DNA of 64,000 bases from Elusimicrobia bacterium CG_4_9_14_3_um_filter_62_55. GTDB taxonomy: Bacteria > Elusimicrobiota > Elusimicrobia > UBA1565. Below, one piece after another: positions 54,246 through 64,000 of this stretch (positions are counted from its first letter, which is position 1; each line of letters starts with the position of its first letter). The DNA is taken from contig PFUL01000194.1 of the NCBI GenBank assembly GCA_002790095.1, positions 19,116 through 83,115 of the forward strand, read 5' to 3'. The translations under genes were made by a program, and so were the position numbers. The notes under the pieces are model-generated. The model made no database searches. It saw nothing but the letters and a program-made list of their open reading frames with translations, and was not told the origin of the DNA.

Positions 54246-54290
54246 CCGCCAAGGCGTCCCATCCGATAGAGGACACCTTGCGGCTTTTTT
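54246..54290 (+). terminator. Intrinsic terminator/attenuator in the guaB leader
   Basis: ccgccaaggcgtcc...ggacaccttgcgg then cTTTTTT, ending 15 nt before the ATG at 54306. Confidence 0.75.
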
Positions 54291-54305
54291 ATTGGGGGAT
54301 GGATA

Positions 54306-55469
54306 ATGCCTACGTACATCGGTCGTGACCGCGAAGTTCGCCGCTGCTACGGATTCGACGAAATCGCCATCGTTCCCGGCAACGTCACCGTCAATCCGGA
54401 AGAGGTCGACACCACCGTGAAAATCGGGAACGTCGAACTCAAAATCCCATTCCTCGCTTCGGCGATGGACGGAGTGGTCGACACCCGTTTCGCGACCGCG
54501 ATGGGCAAGGCCGGGGGTCTGGGCGTTCTCAACCTAGACGGCATCAACACCCGCTACGAAAAACCCCGCGAAATCGTCAGCCGCATCGCGTCGGCCACGC
54601 CCGACGAGGCCACCCAACTCGTTCAGGAACTCTACAAGGTAGAACCCAAAGAAGAGTTGATCGGAAAGCGCGTCGCCGAGATCAAGGAAAGCGGCGTGCC
54701 CTGCGCGGTTTCGACGATCCCCCAAAACGCCGCGAAATACGGACCGCTCGCCGCCGCGGCCGGGGCCGACCTGTTCTTCGTCCAGTCCACGGTGACGACG
54801 GTCCGCCACAAGACGACGCGCTACGAGGCGTTCGACATCGTGAAGTTCTGCAAGGAAATGAAGATCCCCATCGTGGTCGGCAACACCGTCGGCTACGACG
54901 TCTCGGTCGAACTAATGGAAGCCGGCATCGCCGGCCTGCTCGTCGGGGTCGGACCCGGCGCGGCCTGCACCACCCGCGGCGTCCTCGGACTCGGCGTTCC
55001 GCAGGTCACCGCGACCATCGACTGCGCGGCGGCCCGCGATTTCTACTTCAAGAAGATCGGCCGCTACGTTCCGATCATCACCGACGGCGGCATGTCCACC
55101 GGCGGCGACATCTGCAAGGCGTTCGCCTGCGGGGCCGACGCGGTCATGGTCGGCTCCGCGTTCGCCCGGACGAAGGAAGCTCCCGGGCAGGGCTACCATT
55201 GGGGCATGGCGACGCCGCACTCCAACCTTCCCCGCGGCACCCGCGTCCGCGTCGGAGTGACCGGCACGCTGGATGAAATCCTGTTCGGCCCCTCGCGCCT
55301 CGACGACGGCAGTCAGAACCTCGTCGGCGCTCTGAAGACCTGCATGGGCGCGGTGGGCGCGATGAACATCAAGGAGATGCAGCTCACCGAGATCATCATC
55401 GCTCCGTCGATCAAGACCGAAGGGAAGCTCTTCCAAAGAGCGCAGCAGATCGGGATGGGAAAGTTCTAA
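54306..55469 (+). CDS. GuaB3-type IMP dehydrogenase family protein (no CBS domains)
   Basis: 387 aa; DEIAIVPGNVTVNPEEVDT, GVGPGAACTTRGVLGLGVPQ, ITDGGMSTGGDICKAFACGADAVM. Confidence 0.9.
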   Translation: MPTYIGRDREVRRCYGFDEIAIVPGNVTVNPEEVDTTVKIGNVELKIPFLASAMDGVVDTRFATAMGKAGGLGVLNLDGINTRYEKPREIVSRIASATPDEATQLVQELYKVEPKEELIGKRVAEIKESGVPCAVSTIPQNAAKYGPLAAAAGADLFFVQSTVTTVRHKTTRYEAFDIVKFCKEMKIPIVVGNTVGYDVSVELMEAGIAGLLVGVGPGAACTTRGVLGLGVPQVTATIDCAAARDFYFKKIGRYVPIITDGGMSTGGDICKAFACGADAVMVGSAFARTKEAPGQGYHWGMATPHSNLPRGTRVRVGVTGTLDEILFGPSRLDDGSQNLVGALKTCMGAVGAMNIKEMQLTEIIIAPSIKTEGKLFQRAQQIGMGKF

Positions 55470-56996
55470 GTGATCGTCATTCTCGACTTCGGATCGCAGT
55501 ACACGCAGTTGATCGCACGCCGCCTGCGCGAGCTCGAGGTGTTCTGCGAAATCCTTCCCTTCTCGACCCCGCTCGCGGAGATCCGCCGGCGAAATCCGAC
55601 CGGGCTCATCCTCTCGGGCGGCCCGTCGAGCGTGCACGCGGCCAAGTCTCCGCGCCCGCACGGGGAAATTCTGGAATCGGGACTGCCGATCCTCGGCATC
55701 TGCTACGGCATGCAGCTGCTCGTGCAGATGCACGGCGGGAAGGTCGCCGCGTCGAAGAAGCGGGAATTCGGCCACGCCCGCGCGCGGCTCCAAGGCAAGG
55801 ACCCCTTGTTCGCCGGCCTCTCCAGGACTCTCGATGTGTGGATGAGCCACGGCGACAAGGCCCTTCGCCTCGGCAACGGATTCAAGGTGCTCGCGAAAAC
55901 CCCCTCGGCCCCCTACGCTGCAATCGGCGACTCGAAGCGCAAATGGTACGGCGTCCAGTTTCACCCGGAAGTCGCGCACACCCCGCAGGGAGACAAGATC
56001 CTCCGGAACTTCGCTCGGCGCATCTGCGGCGACAAGCGCCGATGGAACATGAAGGGCTTTCTCGATGAAGCCGTCCGGGATATCCGCCGCCAAGTCGGCG
56101 ACAAGAAGGTTCTCTGCGCCCTCTCCGGCGGGGTCGACTCTTCGGTCGCCGCGGCATTGATCCACAAGGCCATCGGCAAGAAGCTTCACTGCATCTTCGT
56201 CGATCACGGTCTTCTTCGCCGCGGCGACAAAGAGCGGATGAATCGGATCTTCAAGAAAGGCCTCGGCCTGAACCTGAAGATCGATGACGCCTCTAGGATT
56301 TTCCTAACGCGCCTTAAGAGCGTCGCCGACCCTGAACGCAAGCGCAAGATCATCGGCCGCACCTTTATCGAGGTTTTCGAAAAGGACGCGAAGCGTCTCG
56401 GCAAAATCGACTTCCTCGCCCAGGGGACTCTGTACCCCGATGTCATCGAGTCGGTCTCGGTCCATGGCCCTTCGGTCGTGATCAAGAGCCACCACAACGT
56501 CGGCGGACTCCCGAAGCGGATGCGGATGAAGCTCGTCGAGCCGCTGCGGATGCTGTTTAAGGACGAGGTCCGCGAACTCGGCCGCGAACTCGGACTCCCC
56601 GAGGAAGTTATCGGCCAGCACCCCTTTCCCGGTCCCGGCTTGGCGATCCGCGTCCTCGGCTCCGTCACGCCCGAAGCGGTGAAAACACTGCAGCAGGCCG
56701 ATTGGATCATGCAGGAAGAACTGCGAAACGCAGGCTGGTACGACAAGATTTGGCAGGCGTTCGCGGTGCTGCTGCCGATCAAATCGGTCGGAGTGATGGG
56801 CGACGCTCGAACCTACGAGAACGCGATCGCGCTGCGCATGGTCGGAAGCCGCGACGGAATGACCGCGCATTGGATCCACCTGCCCTACAACCTGCTGGGA
56901 CGCATTTCCAGCCGGATCGTCAACGAAGTCCGAGGCGTCAACCGCGTCGTTTACGATGTTAATTCCAAGCCCCCGGCGACCATCGAATGGGAGTGA
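55470..56996 (+). CDS. guaA: GMP synthase (glutamine-hydrolysing)
   Basis: ILDFGSQYTQLIARRLREL, GICYGMQLL, LSGGVDSSVAAALIHKAIG, HPFPGPGLAIRVLG. Confidence 0.97.
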   Translation: MIVILDFGSQYTQLIARRLRELEVFCEILPFSTPLAEIRRRNPTGLILSGGPSSVHAAKSPRPHGEILESGLPILGICYGMQLLVQMHGGKVAASKKREFGHARARLQGKDPLFAGLSRTLDVWMSHGDKALRLGNGFKVLAKTPSAPYAAIGDSKRKWYGVQFHPEVAHTPQGDKILRNFARRICGDKRRWNMKGFLDEAVRDIRRQVGDKKVLCALSGGVDSSVAAALIHKAIGKKLHCIFVDHGLLRRGDKERMNRIFKKGLGLNLKIDDASRIFLTRLKSVADPERKRKIIGRTFIEVFEKDAKRLGKIDFLAQGTLYPDVIESVSVHGPSVVIKSHHNVGGLPKRMRMKLVEPLRMLFKDEVRELGRELGLPEEVIGQHPFPGPGLAIRVLGSVTPEAVKTLQQADWIMQEELRNAGWYDKIWQAFAVLLPIKSVGVMGDARTYENAIALRMVGSRDGMTAHWIHLPYNLLGRISSRIVNEVRGVNRVVYDVNSKPPATIEWE

Positions 56997-56998
56997 TT

Positions 56999-57895
56999 AT
57001 GGCCAAAACCCTCGCCCGATCAAAACAACGCGACATCGGCCTCGAACGCGTCTATAGCGGGAAAGTCCGCGATATCTACGCGGTCGGAACCGATAGATTC
57101 CTCATGATCGCGACCGACCGCATTTCCGCGTTCGATGTGGTGCTCTCTCCCGCGGTAGGCGGCAAGGGAGCCCTCCTGACTCAAATCTCCCGATTCTGGT
57201 TCGACAAGACGAAGGACATCGTCTGCAACCACATGATCTCGGCCGATCTCGCCGAGATAAAGACCCTCGTCCCCGAGGCCAAGCTCGACGACGAGGCCTT
57301 CGAAGGGCGAACGATGCTCGTGCGCAGGGCCGAACGCGTCGACGCGGAATGCGTCGTTCGCGGCTACATCGTCGGCTCCGGCTGGAAGGAATATCAGAAG
57401 ACCGGAAAGGTCTGCGGACACGCGCTGCCGGCCGGGCTCGCGCTCGCCCAAAAACTTCCGGAGCCGATCTTCACGCCGTCGACGAAAGCCGACGCGGGTC
57501 ACGATGAGAACATCAGCCGGGAAACACTCGCTAAGATGATCGGCGCGGACCTCGCCGCGAAACTGGAGCGCCTCAGCCTCGAACTTTACGCGTTCGCCTC
57601 TAGATGGATGGAGCCGCGCGGGCTCATTCTCGCCGACACCAAGTTCGAGTTCGGAGTGATCGACGGGGAGCTCTCTTTGATCGACGAGGCCCTCACCCCG
57701 GATTCTTCCCGGTTCTGGGAATCGTCCGCGTACGAGATCGGGAAATCGCCCGAAAGCTTCGACAAGCAGTTCGTCCGCGATTACCTGGAAAAAACCGCGT
57801 GGGACAAGACGCCTCCCGCGCCGACGCTCCCCGAAGACGTCATCGCGGGGACGATCTCCCGCTACCGCGAGGCGCTGGAGAGGCTGACCCGATGA
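56999..57895 (+). CDS. purC: SAICAR synthase
   Basis: YSGKVRDIYAVGTDRFLMIATDRISAFD, VRRAERVDAECVVRGYIVGSGWKEY, ADTKFEFGVIDGELSLIDEALTPDSSRFW. Confidence 0.96.
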   Translation: MAKTLARSKQRDIGLERVYSGKVRDIYAVGTDRFLMIATDRISAFDVVLSPAVGGKGALLTQISRFWFDKTKDIVCNHMISADLAEIKTLVPEAKLDDEAFEGRTMLVRRAERVDAECVVRGYIVGSGWKEYQKTGKVCGHALPAGLALAQKLPEPIFTPSTKADAGHDENISRETLAKMIGADLAAKLERLSLELYAFASRWMEPRGLILADTKFEFGVIDGELSLIDEALTPDSSRFWESSAYEIGKSPESFDKQFVRDYLEKTAWDKTPPAPTLPEDVIAGTISRYREALERLTR

Positions 57896-58434
57896 CCGCC
57901 GCCGCCAAGCCCGCCCGTCCTCAGAAAGCCGCCGCGGCCGGACGCTCCACCGCGGCGGTCCCGACGACGATCATCGAGGTGGCTTCCCGGCACGGATCGA
58001 CCGACGCCGCCGGAGAGGCGACGCTTCGCCAACTCCCGATGCTGGGCATCACCGGGGTCCGCGAGGTTCGAGTCTCGGCCGTCTACGAAATCGCGGGCAA
58101 ATACGGCGCCTCCCAAATCAATCAAATCGCCCGGGAACTGCTCGCGGACCCGATCACGCAGGAATATCGCGTGGAGAAATCGACCCCCTCTCCGGCCTTT
58201 TTGATCGGGCCGCATCACCGCATCGAGGTCTGGCTCAAATCGACGGTCTCCGATCCCGTCGGGGAAAGCACGCAGAACGCGATCACCGCGCTCGGGCTCT
58301 CCGAACCCGTACGCGTGCGTACGGGACGCGCCTATCACTTGATCGGCCGCCTCACGAAAGGACAGGTCGAAACCGTTCTAAACAAACTCGTATCCAATCC
58401 CGTCATCCATACGACGAAGGTGACGCAGCGCTAG
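57892..58434 (+). CDS. purS: PurS-like protein with two tandem PurS domains
   Basis: Two PurS-like halves, ending ...LLADPITQEYRVEK and ...LVSNPVIHTTKVTQR; located between purC and purL. Confidence 0.82.
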   Translation: MTAAAKPARPQKAAAAGRSTAAVPTTIIEVASRHGSTDAAGEATLRQLPMLGITGVREVRVSAVYEIAGKYGASQINQIARELLADPITQEYRVEKSTPSPAFLIGPHHRIEVWLKSTVSDPVGESTQNAITALGLSEPVRVRTGRAYHLIGRLTKGQVETVLNKLVSNPVIHTTKVTQR

Positions 58435-58444
58435 AAGGGGAACC

Positions 58445-60955
58445 ATGACGACCGCAACCAAGAGCAGTCCCGCCGTCAACGGCTCCGCCAACGGCTCTCA
58501 CGATCCCGCTGAGCCGGTTTGGGCGGCCTGGTCGACGCTGAGCGCGAAAGCGCTCGCGGACCTCGACGCCGCGCACGGCTGGTCCCTCAACGCCGAAGAA
58601 CTCGCGGCGATCCAGGCCTTTTTCAAGAAACTTAAGCGCGAACCGTCCCATGCCGAGATAGAAACCTTGGCCCAAACCTGGTCCGAGCACTGCAAGCACA
58701 AGACCTTCACCAGCGCGATCCTCTACAAAGAAGGCCGGGTCACGAAGCGCTTCAAGAACCTGTTGAAGGAGACGATCAAGGAACCGACCCGGAAGCTGAA
58801 AAAGACTTGGTGCCTCTCCGTTTTCGAGGACAACGCCGGGATCATCGCGCTGGACAAGAAATGGGCCCTCGCCTTCAAAGTCGAAACGCATAATCACCCT
58901 TGCGCGGTGGAACCCTACGGCGGAGCAGAAACCGGAGTCGGCGGCGTCATCCGGGACGTGCTCGGCGCCGGTCTGGGCGCGAAGCCCGTGATGAACACCG
59001 ACGTATTCTGCTTCTGCCCCCCCGACTACGAGGGAGAGCTTCCGGAAGGGACGCTGCATCCGCGGCGCACCATGATGAGCGTCGTCGACGGCGTCCGCGA
59101 CTACGGAAACCGGATGGGCATCCCGACCGCGGCGGGCGCGATTTGGTTCGACGAGGCCTATAAAACCAACCCGCTCGTCTTCGTCGGGACGGTCGGACTG
59201 ATGCCGAAATCGGCCGTCAAGAAAAGCGTCCAGCCCGGCGATCTAATCGTCGCGGTCGGAGGACGCACCGGCCGCGACGGCCTGCACGGCGCGACCTTTT
59301 CCTCCGCTTCGATCGACGACAACACGTCGACGAGCGCCGTCCAAGTCGGTCACGCCATCGTGGAAAAACGGCTTCTCGATGCGCTTCTCAATGCCCGCGA
59401 CAAGGGACTCTACCGCGGCCTGACCGACTGCGGCGCGGGCGGATTTTCTTCGGCGATCGGAGAAATGGCGGCGCTCTCGGGGCGCAGCGGAGGCGCCCGC
59501 GTCCGGCTGGAATCCGCGCGCCTCAAGACGACGGACCTCTCCCCCTGGGAGATCTGGGTTTCGGAATCGCAGGAACGCATGGTGCTCGCCGTTCCACCGA
59601 AGAATCTGAAAGCGCTCGAAGCCGTGTTTGAGCTTGAAGGCTCCGGCGTGCGCGTGCTCGGGGAATTCACGAACACCGGCCGCCTCGAAGTCTCCTTTGA
59701 GGAGGAGACGCTCGTCGACCTCGAACTGAAGTTTCTTCACGACGGTCTCCCTACGCGGGAACGGACGGCCCGATTCGACCTCCCGTCCAAGTCCTCCCCG
59801 AAACGGGTCAAACGCAGCTCGGACCGGATGAAGGTCGCTGAAATTTTGCATTGGTCCCTGGGAAACCTGAATGTCTGCAGCCGGGAATGGGTCATCCGGC
59901 AATACGACCACGAAGTTCTCGGGGGAACCGTCATCAAGCCCCTTCACGGACTGCATCACGATGCCCCCGGCGACGCCCCCGTCTGGTGGCCCGGGGCGGT
60001 GACCGGGGAAGTCGACAACTTCCGCGGATTCAGCGTGGGACACGGACTCAATCCCGAATACGGGAAACTCGACCCTTACGCGATGGCGCTCTGCGCGGTG
60101 GACGAAGCCCTTGGAAACCTCGCCTGTGTGGGCGCGGATCCGACCAAGGCGGCGCTGCTCGACAACTTCTGCTGGGGGGACGTCGACGATCCCGCCCAAC
60201 TAGGGGGTCTCGTTCGCGCGGCGCTCGGCTGCCGGGACGCGGCGCTGGGATTCCAGACTCCCTTCATTTCCGGAAAGGACAGCCTGTACAACGTCTTCAC
60301 GGACGCGAAGGGCCGCAAGCATTCAATCCCCGGAACGCTGCTCATTTCCGCGATCGCCCCGGTGCATGACATCCGCAAGGCGGTCACGATGGACTTCAAG
60401 GCCCCCAACAACCCGATCTTCCTCGTCGGCGCCACCGGGGAGGATTTCGGCGGGTCCCTCTACGAGCAGTGGAAACGGACCCCGCAGGGTTCGGTCCCCC
60501 TTCCGGATCTCAAGAAAGCGAAGAAGACGCTTTGGACGCTGAGCGCCGCGATTCAAAAAGGGCTCGCGCTTTCCGCGCACAACCTCTCGGAAGGCGGACT
60601 CGCCGTCGCGGCGGCCGAAATGTCCTTCGCCGGCGAGGTCAGCGCGCATCTCGACCTGGACGGCGTCCAACGATCGAACGACGTCCTCGATAACGTTTCG
60701 ATCCTCTTCAGCGAGAGCCCCAGCCGATTCCTCGTCGAAGTCTCCGCGGAGAACGAGAAAGCATTCGTGAAAGCCATGCGGGGAGTCTCCAACTGCCGGA
60801 TCGGATCGACGATCGCCAACCCCGTCTTGCGCGTCACGGCCCTCGATGGGCGGCGCCTGATCGAGGAAAGCCTTCACGCGCTGAAGCGCTCGTGGCAGGC
60901 GCCTCTGCCGCGCATGCTCGACGGCGATACCGCCGCCGATGGGAGAAACGCGTGA
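58445..60955 (+). CDS. purL: Phosphoribosylformylglycinamidine synthase subunit PurL
   Basis: TWSEHCKHKTF, VETHNHPCAVEPYGGAETGVGGVIRD, GGRTGRDGLHGATFSS, DCGAGGFSSAIGEMA. Confidence 0.96.
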   Translation: MTTATKSSPAVNGSANGSHDPAEPVWAAWSTLSAKALADLDAAHGWSLNAEELAAIQAFFKKLKREPSHAEIETLAQTWSEHCKHKTFTSAILYKEGRVTKRFKNLLKETIKEPTRKLKKTWCLSVFEDNAGIIALDKKWALAFKVETHNHPCAVEPYGGAETGVGGVIRDVLGAGLGAKPVMNTDVFCFCPPDYEGELPEGTLHPRRTMMSVVDGVRDYGNRMGIPTAAGAIWFDEAYKTNPLVFVGTVGLMPKSAVKKSVQPGDLIVAVGGRTGRDGLHGATFSSASIDDNTSTSAVQVGHAIVEKRLLDALLNARDKGLYRGLTDCGAGGFSSAIGEMAALSGRSGGARVRLESARLKTTDLSPWEIWVSESQERMVLAVPPKNLKALEAVFELEGSGVRVLGEFTNTGRLEVSFEEETLVDLELKFLHDGLPTRERTARFDLPSKSSPKRVKRSSDRMKVAEILHWSLGNLNVCSREWVIRQYDHEVLGGTVIKPLHGLHHDAPGDAPVWWPGAVTGEVDNFRGFSVGHGLNPEYGKLDPYAMALCAVDEALGNLACVGADPTKAALLDNFCWGDVDDPAQLGGLVRAALGCRDAALGFQTPFISGKDSLYNVFTDAKGRKHSIPGTLLISAIAPVHDIRKAVTMDFKAPNNPIFLVGATGEDFGGSLYEQWKRTPQGSVPLPDLKKAKKTLWTLSAAIQKGLALSAHNLSEGGLAVAAAEMSFAGEVSAHLDLDGVQRSNDVLDNVSILFSESPSRFLVEVSAENEKAFVKAMRGVSNCRIGSTIANPVLRVTALDGRRLIEESLHALKRSWQAPLPRMLDGDTAADGRNA

Positions 60956-61728
60956 AAAAACCCAAGGTTCTCATTCTTCGGACCGCCGGAACGAACTGCG
61001 ACATCGAAACGGCGACCGCATTTCGAATGGCCGGCGCCGCTCCCGAACTGGTGCACGTCGGCGAACTCGCGGGGAAAAAGAAGAGCGTCTTCGACTACGC
61101 GATTCTCGCGATTCCCGGCGGGTTTTCCTACGGCGACGACGTTGCGGCCGGCCGCATCCTGGCCAACGAAATCAAATCCCGGGTCAAGGATTTACGCGGC
61201 TTCGTGCGCAGCGGCCGCCCGGTGATCGGCATCTGCAACGGCTTTCAGGTGCTGGTGAAAGCGGGACTCCTCCCCCAAACGCCCTCGGGGGAACAGACGG
61301 CGTCGTTGACGTTCAACGATTCCAACCGCTTCGAAACTCGCTGGGTCCGCCTGCGCATCAATCTTCAGAGCCAATCGCTTTTCACAAAGGACCTCCCGGA
61401 AATGATCGAACTCCCGGTGGCCCACGGCGAGGGGAAGTTCGTCGTTAAATCGCCGAAAGTCCTCGAAGCGCTTAAGAAATCACGCTCAATTTTGATGCAG
61501 TACGTGAACGAGGAAGGAAAATTTTCGAGTTACCCGTATAATCCGAACGGGTCGCTTTTCAACATCGCGGCGATCACGAACCCCGTCGGCAACTGCCTCG
61601 GCATGATGCCCCATCCGGAACGCTACGTCACGCGCTACCACCATCCGAATTGGACGCGTCAAACGTTCTGCAAAGAGGGAGTCGGGCTCGAGATTTTCCG
61701 CAACGCCGTAAAGTACGTATTAAACTGA
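60952..61728 (+). CDS. purQ: Phosphoribosylformylglycinamidine synthase subunit PurQ
   Basis: ILRTAGTNCDIETATAF, IPGGFSYGDDVAAGRI, GICNGFQVLVKAGLLP, GMMPHPER; GTGA overlap with purL. Confidence 0.96.
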   Translation: MKKPKVLILRTAGTNCDIETATAFRMAGAAPELVHVGELAGKKKSVFDYAILAIPGGFSYGDDVAAGRILANEIKSRVKDLRGFVRSGRPVIGICNGFQVLVKAGLLPQTPSGEQTASLTFNDSNRFETRWVRLRINLQSQSLFTKDLPEMIELPVAHGEGKFVVKSPKVLEALKKSRSILMQYVNEEGKFSSYPYNPNGSLFNIAAITNPVGNCLGMMPHPERYVTRYHHPNWTRQTFCKEGVGLEIFRNAVKYVLN

Positions 61729-61752
61729 TCGCGGCCGGGGGGGTAACCGCCT

Positions 61753-63204
61753 ATGTGCGGGATCGTGGGAGTGTCGGACAATCGCAACGCGGCGCAGCTC
61801 GCCTACCTCGGCCTGTTCGCGCTCCAGCATCGCGGCCAAGAAGCGGCGGGCATCGTCACCGCGGACGGCAAGCGCGTCACGGGCCGCACGGCCCTCGGAC
61901 TGGTGGCGGAAGCCTTTCCCGAATTGACGCTGAAGACGCTAAAGGGACGCACCGCCGTCGGCCATGTGCGCTACGCCACGTCCGGAGACGGGGATCTGAA
62001 GAACGCCCAACCGCTCATCTTCGACAACGTTCACGGGCCCATCGCGATCGCCCATAACGGAACTCTGACCAACGCGTTTTCCCTTCGCCGGAAGCTTGAA
62101 AAGCGAGGAGCCATCTTCCGCACTTCGACGGACAGCGAGGTCATCGTCCACCTGATCGCCCGCCATCCGGGACCTGTCGAGGACGCCGTGATCGAGGCGC
62201 TTCGCCAGGTCGAAGGAGCCTATTCGATTCTCTTTGTCACGCCCACCAAACTCATCGCCGCCCGCGACCCTCGAGGATTTCGCCCCTTGGTGCTCGGTCG
62301 GCTCAACCGCTCCTATGTTTTCGCTTCGGAAACGACGGCCCTCCATCAACTCGGCGCCCGCTGCGTGCGCGAGATCGAAGAGGGGGAAATCGCGATCGTA
62401 GAAGACGGACACCTAAAAACGCTCAAGCCCTTTAAACAGGAAAAAAAGGCGCACTGCGTCTTCGAGCAGGTCTATTTCGCCCGTCCCGATTCCGTTCAAT
62501 TCGGGAAAGGGATCCAAGAAACGCGACGCGCGCTCGGCCGCGAACTCGCCAAGGAGATGTCCGGAACCGTGGCCGCCGACATCGTCGTTCCGGTCCCCGA
62601 CTCCGGAGTCCCCGCCGCGCTCGGCTATGCCCAGGAATCCGGCCTCCATCTCGAATTGGGATTCGTCCGAAGCCACTATATCGGAAGAACCTTCATCCAG
62701 CCGGCCCAGGTTCTGCGCGACAACGCCGTCGCCCTGAAACTCTCGCCGGTGCGGGAACTCTTGAAGGGCAAGCGCATCGTGCTCATCGACGATTCGATCG
62801 TCCGCGGAACGACCTCTCGCCGCATCTGTTCGATGCTTCGCGCGGTCGGAGTCAAAGAGATCCACATGGCCGTCTCCTCACCGGCCATCGTTTCCCCCTG
62901 CTACTACGGGATCGACACGCCGAGCAAGTCCGAACTGATCGCCGCGACGAAATCCACGGACGGCATCCGGCGTTTTCTTGGAGTCGACTCCCTGCATTAC
63001 CTCAGCGTGGAAGGACTGCTGCGCGCCGTCGGCGGCGAAACTCCGGAGAATACCTCCTTCTGCACGGCTTGCTTCACGGGAAAATACCCGACGCCCATCG
63101 TCGACTTCACCATCGGCCAATCCTCGCGCAAAGGGGATTTCCGACCGGCCCTCAACGGAATCGAAGAGCCTGCCTCCGAACCCGTTAAGGAAGGAAAACA
63201 ATGA
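61753..63204 (+). CDS. purF: Amidophosphoribosyltransferase
   Basis: MCGIVGVSDN, LFALQHRGQEAAGIVTADG, VGHVRYATSG, VLIDDSIVRGTTSRRI. Confidence 0.97.
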   Translation: MCGIVGVSDNRNAAQLAYLGLFALQHRGQEAAGIVTADGKRVTGRTALGLVAEAFPELTLKTLKGRTAVGHVRYATSGDGDLKNAQPLIFDNVHGPIAIAHNGTLTNAFSLRRKLEKRGAIFRTSTDSEVIVHLIARHPGPVEDAVIEALRQVEGAYSILFVTPTKLIAARDPRGFRPLVLGRLNRSYVFASETTALHQLGARCVREIEEGEIAIVEDGHLKTLKPFKQEKKAHCVFEQVYFARPDSVQFGKGIQETRRALGRELAKEMSGTVAADIVVPVPDSGVPAALGYAQESGLHLELGFVRSHYIGRTFIQPAQVLRDNAVALKLSPVRELLKGKRIVLIDDSIVRGTTSRRICSMLRAVGVKEIHMAVSSPAIVSPCYYGIDTPSKSELIAATKSTDGIRRFLGVDSLHYLSVEGLLRAVGGETPENTSFCTACFTGKYPTPIVDFTIGQSSRKGDFRPALNGIEEPASEPVKEGKQ

Positions 63205-64000
63205 AGGTGCTTTTGGTCGGCTCGGGAGGACGCGAACACGCTTTAGCCTGGGCGATCGCCAAGAGCCCGTTGCTTGAAAAGCTTTATGCCGTCCCCGGAT
63301 CGGATTCCATCTCGGATTTCGCGGAAACATCCGAACTCGATGTGCTGGCCGCCGCGCGTGCGTTTGGAATCGATCTGGTCGTCATCGGACCCGAAGCGCC
63401 TCTCGCTCGCGGGCTCGCCGACGAGCTCCGCAAGCACGGATTCCCGACATTCGGACCGGGGAAAGAGGCCGCGCGGCTGGAGGCATCCAAATCCTTCGCG
63501 AAGTCCTTCATGGAGCGGCACGCGATCCCCACCGCCCGCTCCCGTACCGTCGCGTCATTCCAAGAGGGCATCACGGCGCTCGCGGATTTTGCAGACGGGG
63601 CGGCGATCAAACTCGACGGTCTCGCCGGCGGAAAGGGGGTCGTCGTCTGCGAAACTCCCGCCGAGGGGGAGAGAACGCTGGAGCGCTTCTTCACGGAGGA
63701 TCGCAAAGCGACGGTTCTCATCGAAGAACGTCTCAGCGGCCCCGAAGTATCTTTACTCGGACTCTGCGACGGAAAACGCTTTCTCGCACTCCCTCCGAGT
63801 TCCGATCACAAACGCCTGCTCAACGGGGACGTCGGTCCGAACACGGGCGGCATGGGGGTGATCGCCCCCGCCCCCGCGATGCCTCCCGAGGAGTTCGAGC
63901 GCGCGACCCGCACGATCATCGAGCCGACCCTTCTCGGCCTGGCCGCAGACGGTCTGGATTTCCGCGGACTCCTCTACATCGGATTGATGATGACCGCCGA
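63201..64000 (+). CDS. purD: Phosphoribosylamine-glycine ligase (3' truncated by window edge)
   Basis: MKVLLVGSGGREHALAWAIAKSPLLEKLYAVPGSDSI..., VVIGPEAPLARGLADEL, KLDGLAGGKGVVVC; open frame to window end; ATGA overlap with purF. Confidence 0.95.
   Translation, partial: MKVLLVGSGGREHALAWAIAKSPLLEKLYAVPGSDSISDFAETSELDVLAAARAFGIDLVVIGPEAPLARGLADELRKHGFPTFGPGKEAARLEASKSFAKSFMERHAIPTARSRTVASFQEGITALADFADGAAIKLDGLAGGKGVVVCETPAEGERTLERFFTEDRKATVLIEERLSGPEVSLLGLCDGKRFLALPPSSDHKRLLNGDVGPNTGGMGVIAPAPAMPPEEFERATRTIIEPTLLGLAADGLDFRGLLYIGLMMTA

Noticed and set aside
54912-56207. 431-aa minus-strand ORF opposite guaB3/guaA
   Set aside because: Crosses the boundary between two well-supported genes in antisense.

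Overview
64-kb window of GC-rich bacterial chromosome, densely coding with many ATGA/GTGA stop-start overlaps. The lineage looks Elusimicrobiota-like (weak inference from the 'TTYYPSPYGVYEELR' pilin-associated protein, GuaB3 and general gene style). Main blocks: (1) ComF, an orphan histidine kinase, nucleotide-sugar dehydrogenases, UXS, GT2 and a PAP2-like protein; (2) a 1218-aa coiled-coil protein; (3) a CHASE2 adenylate cyclase, a TPR/beta-barrel protein and two FecR paralogs; (4) PyrB, a Cys-less thioredoxin-like protein, an AI-2E transporter, a DEAD helicase, a VanX-like dipeptidase and a dipeptide epimerase; (5) a redox/flavin block: TetR, a 9-aa Cys peptide, TlpA, DsbA, Fur, ApbE, porin, FMN-binding protein and a 4-TM protein; (6) a small accessory patch: AAA-ATPase relic, DUF427, HTH-GHKL and STAS-like DUF4325; (7) an ECF sigma/zf-HC2/transglutaminase/EHP-rich operon; (8) a Moco (MoeA, MoaB, MoaE, MoaD, MoaC) plus TatA/TatC block; (9) type IV prepilin-like genes; (10) tRNA-Arg(GCG) and tRNA-Cys(GCA); (11) a guaB3-guaA-purC-purS(x2)-purL-purQ-purF-purD operon behind a terminator-type leader. 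Most notable unexplained structures: a 55-nt two-hairpin element present as a 4x perfect tandem array at 6.66 kb and as a single diverged copy at 50.58 kb with compensatory stem changes; a 9-codon ORF (MGPKTPCGC*) behind a perfect 9-nt Shine-Dalgarno sequence and ahead of TlpA/DsbA; a Fur/ApbE/FMN-binding cassette with two matching palindromic operator-like sites; a 28-bp perfect palindrome plus T-run holding the start codon of the second FecR gene; and interlocked divergent promoters for tRNA-Arg and a DsbA-like gene.
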